Below, in pieces: positions 1 to 10,065 of a stretch of 64,000 nt of DNA. The stretch comes from Paraspadella gotoi. Taxonomy: Eukaryota > Chaetognatha. The number at the start of each line of letters is the position of its first letter. Position 1 is the stretch's first letter. Location of the stretch: contig CM119263.1 of the NCBI GenBank assembly GCA_051294375.1, positions 1,456,981 through 1,520,980 on the forward strand. Reading direction: 5' to 3'. The translations under genes and the position numbers were made by a program. Below the pieces are notes generated by a model. That model was not told where the DNA came from and did not search any database. It was given only the letters and a program-made list of their open reading frames with translations.

Positions 1-350
1 TAAAAAAGAAAAAGGGAAAGAAAGAAAAAAGAGAAAGAAAGGTAAAAGAGAAAGAAAGAAAAAAGGGAAAGAAAGGAAAAAGATAAAGAAAGGAAAAAGA
101 GAAAGAAAGGAAAAAGAAAAAGAAAGGAAGAAGTGAAATAAAGGAAAAATGGAAAGAAAGGAAAAAAGGAAAGAAAGGAAAAAGGGAAATAAAAGAAAAA
201 GGGAAAGAAAGAAAAATGAGAAAGAAATAAAAATAAGGAAAAACAAAGGAAGGTTGGAAACAAAGGAGGAAAAGGAATAAGGAAAAAAATTAAAAAAGTA
301 CATGAAAAAAATATAATAAAAATAAAGAGAAATTAAATGGAAATTTGTAG
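1..350. repeat. Purine-rich degenerate tandem repeat
   Basis: Almost only A and G on the plus strand, built of degenerate units of about 17-20 bases around GAAAGAAAGGAAAAAGG. It fades into AT-rich sequence after about 290. No coding signal. The left edge is cut by the window. Confidence 0.85.
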
Positions 351-439
351 AATTTGTATATTTTGACGTGTTTTTCCTTGTGATCAATTGACTACATGAT
401 ATGACATGACTATACTAACTTTCTTATCCCGTGCTTTTG

Positions 440-650
440 TGACACGCACTGCATCGGAATTCTGTCTTTTATTCTTTATATTTTCGGATTTTCCGAAGGT
501 GGCGCTAGCAGTCACTTAGATTTGAGGATTTTTCCTTGGAGTTATTTATAAGTTATTTTTAACGTAAGTGGGACAGACCGACAGACCGACCGAAAGGTGA
601 CCGACCGACCGAAAGGTGCTTCGCGAGTTCTCGCGACGAGACTAAAAATG
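440..650 (+). repeat. Dispersed repeat family A, copy 1
   Basis: This segment runs from a CACTGCATCGGAATTCTGTC region through AACGTAAGTGGGACAGACC and a short (GACC)n tract to a GC-rich end near TCGCGAGTTCTCGCGACGAG. The reverse complement of 4055-4330 follows the same order with about three quarters identity by eye. The two copies flank the transporter gene at 2822-3772 in opposite orientation. A fragment of the GACC end recurs at 12575-12660. No protein is encoded, so it is probably a non-autonomous mobile repeat. Confidence 0.65.
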
Positions 651-1074
651 GAAAAGAACAATTATGAATGGAGGAGAGGAAAAAAAGAGAGAAAGGAGAG
701 AAATGATTCTGGTGTTCGGACTTTTTTAAAATTCAGAGAAGCTGGATGAATGACGTTAAAAAATGTCAAACAAAAGATTTAAAAAAAGGAGAAAATGAAC
801 CGAAAAAGGGAAAAAAAACCCCAACATTTCGTGAAAACAGTCAGAGCGGAATAGATAATTTTGCTTGGCAATGATTGGTAATGCTTGGCAATGATTGGTA
901 ATTAAAAAAAACTCACAAACCGAAGGTTGGCTCAAATTGTTAAATTTCGCTTCTATCATTACCTCTTTGAACCCTCTTTGAACCGTGATGGAGGACGATT
1001 CGATCTCCTCCAAACTATGATTCGCTTATAAGAGCAGTGGTGGAACGCCCCACACCACCACAACCGCACAATGA

Positions 1075-1368
1075 CTCCCCTATCCCTACTCAACGGGTAA
1101 GGCGGCAGACCCTCGGTTAAACGATGGGCACCTGACACCTCCGAATCTCCAGCAGCAACTCCAGCCTCTTTCTCTGAGGTCTGGGCGTCGCCCCAAACGA
1201 CGGCTACAGGAAGATGAAGAGGATTCCACCATCCCAGTCACTAAAGTGGCAAGAGTGGATACCCGCCCACCTCACCGTCAGGTGAGAAGAGGGCCGCCGC
1301 GCAGGCGCATCAGGCCAGAGGGATATAAGGGTGGCCTTGGGTTTGTTTCCTCAGGGAGCAATACCTGA
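1075..1368 (+). other. Open frame without start codon, probable retroelement remnant
   Basis: A 97-codon frame open between two stops, with no ATG, encodes a basic Pro/Arg/Gln-rich peptide (for example RSGRRPKRRLQEDEEDS and later PPRRRIRPEGYKGGLGF). The segment 1030-1470 is clearly more GC-rich than its surroundings. It lies upstream of polypyrimidine sequence and of the GAAACAT motif at 1921-1980. A decayed piece of a retroelement protein is the likeliest reading, but I do not recognise the family. It could also be an exon of an unrecognised gene. Confidence 0.35.
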
Positions 1369-1803
1369 CCCAGCCAACACGAGATCAATCCCATTATCCT
1401 CTCAACCCATGACGCGCCAATGACCGGCCCCGTCAGCAATACCTCTCCTTCATAAGACCGGGGGGGGCCCAGCTCATTTTGAGCTCTTTCTTAATTCTTA
1501 TATTTCTCTACAATCTTTACTTATCTACTCTCTCTAAATCTCAATTTTTTCAATTTCAATTTTCAACTTTTCAATTTCAAAAATTAATTTATTTCAATTT
1601 GTTTATTAAACAGTTTCCATTATCTTTATCTATGTTGTACATTGCTCAAATGTAATTATTTATTTATTTGTCTCTCTCTCTCTCCTCTGTCTCTCTCACC
1701 AATTTTCACTTCTTTTCAAAACTTATTCAAACTAGCCACTTCCAAAAATCTGTCCTCACCACTGATCACTGTCCTTACTCAATTCTTTGTTGGAAACCTT
1801 TAA

Positions 1804-1809
<6 letters not shown>

Positions 1810-1875
<66 letters not shown>

Positions 1876-1876
1876 T
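1810..1876. repeat. (CT)n microsatellite
   Basis: Nearly pure CT dinucleotides with a few interruptions. A shorter CT run lies at 1671-1697. The Ser/Leu open frame across it is a repeat artefact. Confidence 0.95.
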
Positions 1877-1920
1877 CCTTACTTTAACTAAAAACTTGTA
1901 TCAAAGTTCATAACTCATGT

Positions 1921-1980
1921 GCGCTGATGAAGGCTCGTATTGTGAGCCGAAACATATGTCTGCTCTTTCAAAATAAAATT
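1921..1980 (+). other. Retroelement-like 3' terminal motif with hairpin
   Basis: The text GATGAAGGCTCGTATTGTGA is followed by GCCGAAACATATGT. GGCTC and GAGCC form a five-base stem with a seven-base loop. A 'GATGAAG, hairpin, GAAACRT' ending is common at 3' ends of some animal retroelements. A looser relative (CTCCGAGCGAAACATGT) occurs at about 45777-45793. Family assignment is an inference. Confidence 0.4.
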
Positions 1981-2820
1981 CGTTGCAAAATAAAATCAAA
2001 CTTTGTTAATCTATCATTAATTACAAATTAGTTTCAATTTTAGAGATAAGATATTAAGATATTAAGAAATATAGTTGAAACTCAGCAGTTGACGATCTCG
2101 TTGAGCAGGTTTTTTTTATTTGATTCAACATAAAAAAATCAAAATCCGGTTTGCGAGACGAAAAAATGTCACTTTTAATTTATGTCTAAGCGTATATTTT
2201 GCAGTTTTCTTGTATAAAAAACGCTAAAAATCTTACTTTGCTAGCATGCTACAATGCCATTCTCATAGTAAATTGATTCATACAGTAATTCAATATTCAA
2301 ACCCCTTTTTTTACAATAAATGGTATTAAAAATCGAAGGTCGGACTTAAAAACGTGAGGGAATTTTTGAACAAAACGTGACCCGCTAATTGATGAGGTTT
2401 CTCTTCTCCATTTTCGTCGTAATTTCAGTTTTATGATAAATTTTGTGGGAGACAGAACCGGTTTAAGAATAACATTTACCCTCAGTTCTGGCTTCTGAGG
2501 TAATTCATTTATTAGAAAAAACTCTCAATCCTAACAAGCTATTCCTTTTAGTTTTATTCATTTCATGAAGGGAAAAAATCAATAAATAAAGTAATAATTA
2601 TAATTCACCAAAAACGAGAGTTTAACAAACTTGATTTGTAGCATCATTAAAAAAAACCGGATTTTATTTTTTTGATAAGTGACTAACGAATTTTAAAATT
2701 TTAATATTCTCTCCTCTAACTCATGTGCAAATCCGAGGTTTAATATAGAATGTCATAAAAAATAATCATCATAACAAATAAAACGAATAACAAAATAACT
2801 GAAACGAAACAAAAAAAGAA
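1981..2820. other. AT-rich intergenic DNA upstream of the transporter gene
   Basis: No open frame of note and no repeat recognised elsewhere in the window. It should hold the promoter of the gene at 2822, but no TATA box or initiator stands out from the general AT-richness. Confidence 0.5.
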
Positions 2821-2821
2821 A

Positions 2822-3772
2822 ATGTTGACTGAAATGGTGGCGACTCTGCCTCTGCTGATGCTGATGGCCATCAACTGGAGCTTCTTCTACTTTTTCCTCG
2901 CGTTGGTGGAGCGCCTACGCGATTTCAGCGTCGTCGTGCTTCTCGTCGTTCTGGCCGTCGCTTCGCTCGTCACCGCCATCCCGGCCGTCGCTCATTTCCG
3001 GCTTAGTCCGTTTGGCGGCGCCAAGGTCACGCCCATTCTGCGTCTCGGCCTTTTAACGGCGCCGGTGATAGAGATTGTCGCTCGAGTCGTCACCTTCTAT
3101 TGCGTTCGACGCCTTCCCGCAGGCGACGCCGTTACGCTCATCAATCTCTGCATCGTGTGGACGTCTCTCTCCTGTTCGGCATTGCGGCGTCGTTGGCCGT
3201 CGAAAGTCGCCGCCATCGCCGTCGCCCTCGTCCTCTTCGGCGCCGTTTTGATCAAGAAACCGGCGTTCATTTTTGACGCCGGCGTCGTTGACGAAGCCGA
3301 ATTTCCTCAGCGTAACATTTACTTTTTTTTGGCGCTCGTCGATTCCTTCCTTAACGCGGCGTGGATCATGCTCTACAACGGCCTCCAAAAAGCCGGCGCT
3401 CACTTCAGCGTCTTTCTTTTCAACTACTCTGCTCTACTGCTGACGACGGCTGCCGCTGCTGTCGGCGTCGCGAGCGGCGACGTCGTCGTCTTCTTTTCCG
3501 GCGTTGCATGGACGCCGATTTTGGGCGTGGCCCTCGTCGGCGTCTACGACTTTCTCTCGCGCCTCTGCGCCATCCTTGCGTTGGAAAGAGTGGAGGGCGA
3601 CGTGGCGGCGATGTTTACTGCGCTGGAGATTCCTATCACTTACGCGTTGGCCTACTTCTTCTTGGGCCAAACTCCGGATTGGTTGGGCTGTTTGGGCGCC
3701 GCCATGATCTTCGCCGCTTTGACGATAGTCACGGTCAATGACGCAATCGATAGCGGATCTTTGAAATTGTGA
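2822..3772 (+). CDS. Drug/metabolite transporter superfamily protein (EamA type, SLC35-like)
   Basis: Encodes 316 residues, nearly all hydrophobic helices, with about ten predicted membrane spans: the size and topology of the DMT superfamily. The second half of each five-helix repeat shows the family pattern. Residues around 105-145 have a hydrophobic strip, RRRW, then AIAVALVLFGAVLIKKP. Near the C-terminus EIPITYALAYFFLGQTPDW is followed by a GAAMIFAALTIV helix, like the EamA 'lgE... iGa.li..G' end. Members move nucleotide sugars, metabolites or drugs across Golgi or plasma membranes; the substrate cannot be told. The frame is uninterrupted, so the gene is single-exon or the coding part of one exon. 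GC content rises sharply here against AT-rich flanks. The ATG in AGAAAATGT is the first in the open frame. Inverted family-A repeats lie on both sides. SLC35F/G is the nearest guess. Confidence 0.72.
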   Translation: MLTEMVATLPLLMLMAINWSFFYFFLALVERLRDFSVVVLLVVLAVASLVTAIPAVAHFRLSPFGGAKVTPILRLGLLTAPVIEIVARVVTFYCVRRLPAGDAVTLINLCIVWTSLSCSALRRRWPSKVAAIAVALVLFGAVLIKKPAFIFDAGVVDEAEFPQRNIYFFLALVDSFLNAAWIMLYNGLQKAGAHFSVFLFNYSALLLTTAAAAVGVASGDVVVFFSGVAWTPILGVALVGVYDFLSRLCAILALERVEGDVAAMFTALEIPITYALAYFFLGQTPDWLGCLGAAMIFAALTIVTVNDAIDSGSLKL

Positions 3773-3974
3773 AGAAAAAATACTTAATGTGACTTTTCAA
3801 TTGTGATGTTTATATTTTAAATTGATCGAATTAACAATATAAGTAAGGTATTTGACCCAATGCCCAAAATTCTTTTTTTTAAAAATCAATACTCGTTATT
3901 TTATACAAGCGAAACTATTTTAACCTGAATTTAACGACCCATATAAGTATGGGGCAAGGCAATCTCTCAGAGGG

Positions 3975-4002
3975 GACCAGTCACTGGCAGCGGTGACTGG
4001 TC
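3975..4002. other. Perfect 10-bp stem-loop
   Basis: GACCAGTCAC and GTGACTGGTC are exact reverse complements around an 8-base loop, about 200 bases after the transporter stop codon. No T-tract follows. It may be part of a small repeat; no function is claimed. Confidence 0.6.
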
Positions 4003-4054
4003 GTGGTTGCACCCAATTCGCTCCGCCACTTAAATGTATAAAGTTTACAAATCC

Positions 4055-4330
4055 TTTTCAGTTTAGCCGCGAGTACTCGTGGAGCAACTCTATAAGGCAC
4101 TTTTCGGTCGGTCGGTCGGTCCGTCGGTCGGTATGTCTGTCCGTCGGTCTGTCCCACTTACGTTAAAAATGCATATAATTTCCATATAGCTGGTTGTTAT
4201 TTTGTTAAGACAGAAAAAACCTCAAAACTAAGGGACTGCAAGTGCCGCATTCAGAAAATCCTAAAACTAAAATATAACAAAAGACAGAATTTTGATGCAG
4301 TGCATGTTATAAATACACAAATAAAGATGA
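4055..4330 (-). repeat. Dispersed repeat family A, copy 2 (inverted)
   Basis: The reverse complement matches 440-650, including GCACTGCATC, the AATTCTGTCTTTT block, TTAACGTAAGTGGGACAGACC and a (GACC)n tract, which reads here as (GGTC)n with GTCC variants. Confidence 0.65.
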
Positions 4331-4894
4331 ACGAGAACTGTCGACCTTCTGACATCGGAAAAAAGTGGTAAGAATGGTGGTATTCCCAATGGGCGCGTTC
4401 ACAAAAGCATATGCTGCCTTCTCTGAACACTTGTAAAAGGTCATGGCTGCCGAAGATGAATCTTTTTAATAGAAATCTGTTGTCAATACAATTCTATACA
4501 TGTGTACCAATATTCATATCATAATTCGTTTATTTACCCATCCAAACGGTACAAATTGGTATTTTTCTCATCATTCGAATGCTTTCTTTTTACATTTGAA
4601 TGTAATGAACGAAACGTATCGGCATTACTAATTATCTCTTATTATAAAAATATCCAAAAGTACTTTTCCGCGCATAAATGACATGAACTATACCATTTTT
4701 TCTCCTAAATTAACCTCACAATGATAAAAATTTAAGAGAAGAGAGTCAGGCTTTCTTTCTTAGATTTTCCAAGTGCAAACGAGTTTGATGTCATTTCGTC
4801 CTTTCGGTCGTTGATTCCATTTCTCTCTTTTTTTTCTTTCTTTCTTCTTTCTTTTTTAATTGAGTCTCAAAATTTGAGCTCCGATTTCCCAGTG

Positions 4895-5310
4895 AATTTT
4901 TTCTAGCCGGATCTGCTGACAGCAGATCTCGGCTCTATAATTCACTTTGTCGGTCTGTCGGTCCCACCCCAAAAGCTTGTTGGTATAAGACTTTGTTCAT
5001 GTCAGAACATTAAATCATGCAAAAAAAAACGATGTCCGTCCGTCCGACTGTCCGTGTCTGTCTGTTTGTCTGTTTGTCTGTCCGTCCCACCTTAGCTTTG
5101 AACGCCAATTACTAATGAGTGGGTTTAATTGAGCTGGAAATTAAGTTTTGATGAATTCGTTCGAGTGGAAATTAAATGGAAAAAACAAAAAAATATATTT
5201 CACTATTGGAACGCCTATTACTCAAACAAAAAACCTGTTTCACTAATTGATTATGCTTTTTTTTCTTTCCATATTAAATATAAATGCAAGATGTTTTAAA
5301 TAAACAAATA
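4895..5310 (+). repeat. Dispersed repeat family B, copy 1
   Basis: Begins with a GGATCTGCTG/CAGCAGATC palindrome and CTCGGCTCTATAATTCACTT. A (GTCY)n tract follows, then AACGCCAATTACTAATGAGT and a body ending in CCTGTTTCACTAATTGATTA. Copies are at 10811-11430 (minus), 25655-25925 (minus) and 42445-42628 (plus). The microsatellite sits at the same internal place in each copy that has one but differs in length. No coding capacity. A non-autonomous mobile element is likely. Confidence 0.75.
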
Positions 5311-5470
5311 TTTAATAAGTTAATTAATCAATTAGTCAATTAATTAATCAGTCCTTTATTAATTATTATCAATTATTAATTATACAAATATTCAATTTAT
5401 TTTTTTATTAATTAATTATTCAATTAATCAATTTAATTATCTTTTAATTAATTATTCAATCAATCAATCA

Positions 5471-5761
5471 AGTCAATCTTTATCGGCATTATTGTCATCG
5501 TCGCCATCATCGTCGTCGTTGCTTTCGTCGTGGTCAGGGACAAAAAGACCTAAAAACAATCATATTGAATCAAATTAATTAATTAATTAATTGATTAATT
5601 AATTAGGTTAATTAATCAATTAATTAACTTGAATTAATTAACTTGAATTAATTAACTTGAATTAATTAATTTGATTCAATATGTTTGTTTTTAGGTCTTT
5701 TTGTCCCTGACCACGACAAAAGCAACGACGACGATGACAATAATGCCGATATAGATTGACT
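5471..5761. repeat. Foldback (long inverted repeat) element
   Basis: The left arm (5471-5580) and right arm (5665-5761) are near-perfect reverse complements. Both hold AGTCAATCT..ATCGGCATT, a CGTCGTCGTTGCTTT stretch, GTGGTCAGGGACAAAAAGAC and a tail ATTGAATCAAATTAATT. The left arm carries about 9 extra bases. The 80-base spacer is AATT/TTAATTAA-rich. AT-rich TTAATTAA repeats also lie outside both arms. The arms could pair to form a cruciform, or a long hairpin RNA if transcribed. Confidence 0.85.
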
Positions 5762-6540
5762 AATTAATTAATTAATTACCACTATTGATCGTGGGCAGAT
5801 TCGGCATTGTTTGCTGAAACTTGTTTGTCACTAATCCTGGGCTCTGAATGGGTCTCTAATTGTGCCTTAGTTGATGTTTTTAATAAAGTTGAAAGTTAAA
5901 TCAGGTTTTTATAATCATTAATTATAAAGAAATTTATATTTAAATCCCAAAATTTTATAATCTTCAAATTTAAAAGCGAGAGACTAAATCATAGCTGTGT
6001 GAAAAAAAATATTAGTTGAGGAAGATAAAATATTATTCAAATGTTATCAACACAACAAAACAAAACAAATCAAAACAAAACGAAATGAATTCAGACTAAA
6101 AATTTCGGGGTTTTTTTTGGGGGGGGAGTAGGGGACCGGAAGAATGATTAATTTTTTTCCTTCGTCGTAAAAACAGTCGAAATTTTCTCGATATTTTGTC
6201 GTCGGTTTTAAGAAATTCACTCGATTTTAATTAATTCCCCAGAATTTGGATGAAAAAATAGAATTTTTATCCTGAAAGGAGCGATAGGGTTTCTTTTGCT
6301 TGCTATACCAATGTTCGCTGCCCTCACTCTATAGAACACCCCTTGGGCCTCAGTGATGACACAGCAGTAACTCTAATTGACACAATGCCACAGCTTTGAT
6401 TCCCATCATTATTCTTTGAATACACGACATCTGAAAAATCAATGTTTTGAATTTTTTTGGCGTTCAAAATGATTTACATATTGAAGAAAAGTTTATTTAA
6501 TTATCGTTACTTATTTAATTTAAGGTTTTACTATATGCAA
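5762..6540. other. AT-rich non-coding DNA with a family-B-like end
   Basis: Near 5800-5830 the text CGGCATTGTTTGCTGAAACT matches the right boundary of the family-B copies (42607-42628 plus, 10811-10840 minus). The rest shows no open frame or repeat that I recognise. Confidence 0.5.
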
Positions 6541-6545
6541 ATAAT

Positions 6546-6640
6546 GCATCTCGTGGCGCGGGACGCATCTAGTGGCGCGGGGCGCATCTAGTGGCGCGGG
6601 GCGCATCTCGTGGCGCGGGGCGCATCTAGTGGCGCGGGGG
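6546..6640. repeat. 19-bp GC-rich minisatellite, five units
   Basis: Five consecutive 19-base units of GCATCTAGTGGCGCGGGGC with C/A variation at one position fill exactly 95 bases. It is a GC island in AT-rich sequence. Confidence 0.9.
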
Positions 6641-6809
6641 AGACGCTAACTTTGGACACGCGCCTCGTTTTGGCAATTTTTACGGAGGCGTTAATGTCGA
6701 GTCTGAAGATTTACTCACGTCGTAATATCGAAGAGAAGAAACGTGAAGACTGAAATGAAGACAGAGAATATGAGATGGCGCCGTTCATGCCGTGGGGGTG
6801 AGGGGGAGT

Positions 6810-6811
<2 letters not shown>

Positions 6812-6874
<63 letters not shown>
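6812..6874. repeat. (CT)n microsatellite
   Basis: About 31 uninterrupted CT units. Confidence 0.95.
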
Positions 6875-6877
<3 letters not shown>

Positions 6878-7463
6878 AATAGTGTACTGCCAAGTTATAA
6901 TGAGAATTTTATTTTATATCAAGAACGATACAGTAGATTACATCAGCAACAAAATAAACCAAACAATATAAATTGGGAGGTTAACGTGAAGGAAACCTAA
7001 TATACGATATCGTCTATATATATTTTCATAGAAATGAGACAAAACTTTATTTTTCGTCAAAGTTAATCGTTTCATGAATCGTTCATGACTTATTTAAAAA
7101 AAATTATAATAATTAGTTAAGACTTTAGTAATTCTACTCGACCTTTTACCGTTTCGATGATGATTCATCCCATCAGAAAATCCTCAGTAGATTTCATCCG
7201 AAGCGATTACATCCGATTCAATCCGATTCCATCCCAGATGTTCCCATGAGCTAAAAATTTTCCATCACAATCAAACCTGGTAAAAAAAGTCGCATTCAAA
7301 TAAGAAAAAAATGAGAAAAGTGAGAAAAAGAGAGAAAAATGAAAAATATTCGCTCGGGGTTACGGGTTGCATAAACAAACATTTATTTATAGACGCGGGT
7401 CAAAAGTATAAAACGGGGAGAGGAGACTCAACATATTCCGTTCACAAGGCGTCTTGGTATAAA

Positions 7464-7465
<2 letters not shown>
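6875..7465. other. AT-rich non-coding DNA
   Basis: No gene recognised. A short degenerate motif around ATCCGATTCCATCC repeats near 7165-7235. Confidence 0.5.

Positions 7466-7527
<62 letters not shown>
7466..7527. repeat. (GA)n microsatellite
   Basis: GA dinucleotides with a few single-base breaks. Confidence 0.95.
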
Positions 7528-7529
<2 letters not shown>

Positions 7530-7807
7530 CATAGATAATTTGTTTAATTACTGTCTCAGAAAATGAATTTAAACCTGACAATATTCAACCGACAATCTTT
7601 AAAAATATATACTAAAACCTCAATTCGTTTGAGAGAAAACGAGAAAAAGGAAGAATAAATTGAGAAATAAGATTTAAGTAGAAGTGTAATTTAAAGTCGC
7701 TGGTGATCCAAAGAATCCAACCCCGTCGTCAACGTCTCCAGACTCCGCAGCGGATCGCCGAAATGTGTCTTTAGGAATTGGAGATCAAATCTGAAAACTG
7801 ATACAAA

Positions 7808-8326
7808 AATTAAAAAAAGAAAGAAAGAAAGAAAGAAGAACAAAAGAGATAATGAAAAGAAAAAGAAAGAAAAAGAAAGGAAAAAATAGAAAAAGAAAGT
7901 AAAAGAAAAGAAAGTAAGAGAAAAAAGAAAAGAAAAGAAAAAAAAAAGAAGAGAAAGAAAAGAAAAAGAAAACAAAGAAAAGAAAAAGAAAGAAAAAGAA
8001 AGGAAAGAAAAGAAAAAGAAAGTAAAATCAAGAAAGAAAAGAAAAAGAAAGTAAAAGAAAGAAAGAAAAGAAAATAAAAAAAGAAGAGAAAGAAAAGAAA
8101 AAGAAAACAAAGAAAACAAAAACAAAGAAAAAAAACAAAGAAAAGAGAAAGAAAAGAAAAAGAAAACAAAGAAAAGAAAAAGAGAGAAAAAGAAAGAAAA
8201 AGAAAACAAAGAAAACAAAACAAAACAAAGAAAAGAAAAAGTGAGAAAAAGAAAGAAAAAGAAAATAAAGAAAAGAAAAAGAAAACAAAGAAAAGAAAAA
8301 GAAAGAAAAGGAAAGAAAAGGAAAGG
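7808..8326. repeat. Long AAAGA-type purine tract
   Basis: More than 500 bases of A and G with rare C or T, in units such as AAAGAAAAGAAAAAG. The Phe/Leu/Ser frames on the minus strand are artefacts of this composition. Related tracts occur at 31075-31230 and 39300-39510. Confidence 0.9.
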
Positions 8327-8458
8327 TCGTTCTCTCTCATGTAATTTGATTCGATTTTCTTGTTTCTTGTTTCGTCGCTTCCACCGCTGCCACCACATTT
8401 TATCCTCGGGTCAATTGGCAGAAACACGCTGAATTTACGAGCAGGCAAGTTGTGCGTG

Positions 8459-8527
8459 AGAGAGGGGGAGAGAGACGGAAAGGAAAACGGGAGAGAGAGA
8501 GACAGAGATAGAGAGAGAGAGAGACAG
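8459..8527. repeat. (GA)n microsatellite
   Basis: Interrupted GA tract with GAGACAGAGATAGAGA variants. Confidence 0.9.
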
Positions 8528-8810
8528 TCGAACTCTATCCAATTTATGGTGAAAAAAAAAGAAAGAAGGGAATGTACTCAGATGTTTCACGACCAAAAAC
8601 AAAGAGGTATTCCATCAGCCAAATTTTACCCAGTTTTTGTTTTTAATAAAAAAAACCAGAGGACAACATTAAAAAACAAAACAAAACAAAACATAAAATT
8701 TATTTTCTGTTTCTGTTGTCGTCGTCGTCGTCGTCGTTGTTGTTTTTTGGTTCCACTCAGCTCGACTCGAAAGGAGGCGTGGCAGATCGCTCATCGGTGA
8801 ACCATGGCGA

Positions 8811-8814
<4 letters not shown>

Positions 8815-8858
<44 letters not shown>

Positions 8859-8885
8859 CTCTTCTCTCTCTTCTCTCTCTCTTTC

Positions 8886-8916
<31 letters not shown>

Positions 8917-8952
8917 CTCTTTCTCTCTCTCTATCTCTCTCTCTCTCTCTCT
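8815..8952. repeat. (CT)n compound microsatellite
   Basis: CT tract with regular TTTCTCTCT interruptions, preceded by a (GTC)n run near 8717-8740. Confidence 0.95.
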
Positions 8953-9229
8953 GTGTGTTTTTTGTTCTTATTATCGTCAAACAGAGATGACATTTTTTAT
9001 TAAATCGCCCTTGACATTATTTTCAATTTTTTCGTCATCTTTAAAGAGCATCTGGAAGTGACTGCCCCCCCCCTCGTTGCTTTTCCAGTGATAAAACGAA
9101 CGATGGATCAAAGCCAAAGAGAGAGAAGCTTCATCAGCCGCCATTTAAGAGAAAGTCTGACATTAATGTCGCCTTAACTTAAATTAATTTCTCTTTTACA
9201 TAAACGCCAATAGGATTTATAGACTCTTA

Positions 9230-9358
9230 GAAAAAGAGGGGAAAAAGGAGAGAGGGTAGGAGAGAGAGAGGGAAAGAGGAGGGGGCATAAGAGAGATAGA
9301 GAGAGAGAGGGAGAGAGAAGAGAGGAGAGAGAGAGGAGAGAGGAGAGAGGGAGAGAGA

Positions 9359-9412
<54 letters not shown>

Positions 9413-9430
9413 AGAGAGAGAGAGAGAGTT
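9230..9430. repeat. (GA)n/(GAGG)n compound microsatellite
   Basis: Mixed GAGG and GA units, becoming pure GA at 9365-9410. Confidence 0.95.
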
Positions 9431-9702
9431 TGAAAAGTAAAAATTGAATTAGAAATTTTCTTTCGAAAAGAAAGAACAATTTTTATCAGGCAAGGCCAGG
9501 CGCAGTCATCCTCGTTTTTACACAAATGACGAGTTGACGAAAACAAAGAAAACATTTTTTTTTAACCTCAATCGCTGTTTTATCATATTCGCCGCCGCTC
9601 CGCCGCACCGCCGCCACTGTTGCTGTCGCCGCCGATCAACCGAGCTTTTTCGCTGTCATTAAACTGAGTCCTTGGATTGAGGCCAAACACACTGTAGCGA
9701 CA

Positions 9703-9756
9703 CCGGCGCTTCCGGCGCTTCCGGCGCTTCCGGCGCTTCCGGCGCTTCCGGTGTTT
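9703..9756. repeat. 9-bp minisatellite CCGGCGCTT
   Basis: Five perfect 9-base units and a sixth variant (CCGGTGTTT). The period is a multiple of three, so both strands stay open; the minus frame reads as repeated Arg-Lys-Arg. This alone does not show a gene. Confidence 0.9.
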
Positions 9757-9879
9757 TACGTTTTTACCGTTGAAACCGACGCGTCTGGTCAGATTCTGTA
9801 CGACGTTTCCCAAATTCGCTGTGGACAATTTTTAGCTTCTCCATTTTTCGCCGTTTTCACACTCCCTTCACGAATTCCG

Positions 9880-10065
9880 GCTTTCAAAATTCCGGCTTTC
9901 GAAATTTCACCTTTCAAATTCCCGGCTTTAAAAGTTCAGTCTTTCAAAGTTCCGGCTTTCAAAGTTCCGGTTTTCAAAATTCCACTTTCAAAATTCCGGC
10001 TTTCAAAATACCGGTTTTCAAAATTCCGGCTTTCATAATTCCGCCTTTTGAAATTCCGGCGTGTT
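9880..10065 (+). repeat. 15-bp minisatellite, translatable as a pentapeptide repeat
   Basis: About twelve degenerate copies of TTCCGGCTTTCAAAA. The plus frame from 9751 reads through most of it as repeated P-A-F-K-I/V units, then slips to another frame and stops at 10038. There is no signal peptide or known domain upstream. It is either a decayed minisatellite or the tail of an unrecognised coding exon. Confidence 0.75.

Noticed and set aside
7691-8448. Minus-strand frames of 212-235 residues rich in Phe, Leu and Ser
   Set aside because: They are the complement of an AAAGA tract; amino-acid content is only a result of the repeat.
8815-9061. Long Ser/Leu and Arg/Glu open frames over CT/GA tracts (also at 6743, 9174, 26496, 28321, 36408, 56241, 58368, 59301)
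   Set aside because: A dinucleotide repeat is open in every frame; no flanking domain, start context or splice structure supports a gene.
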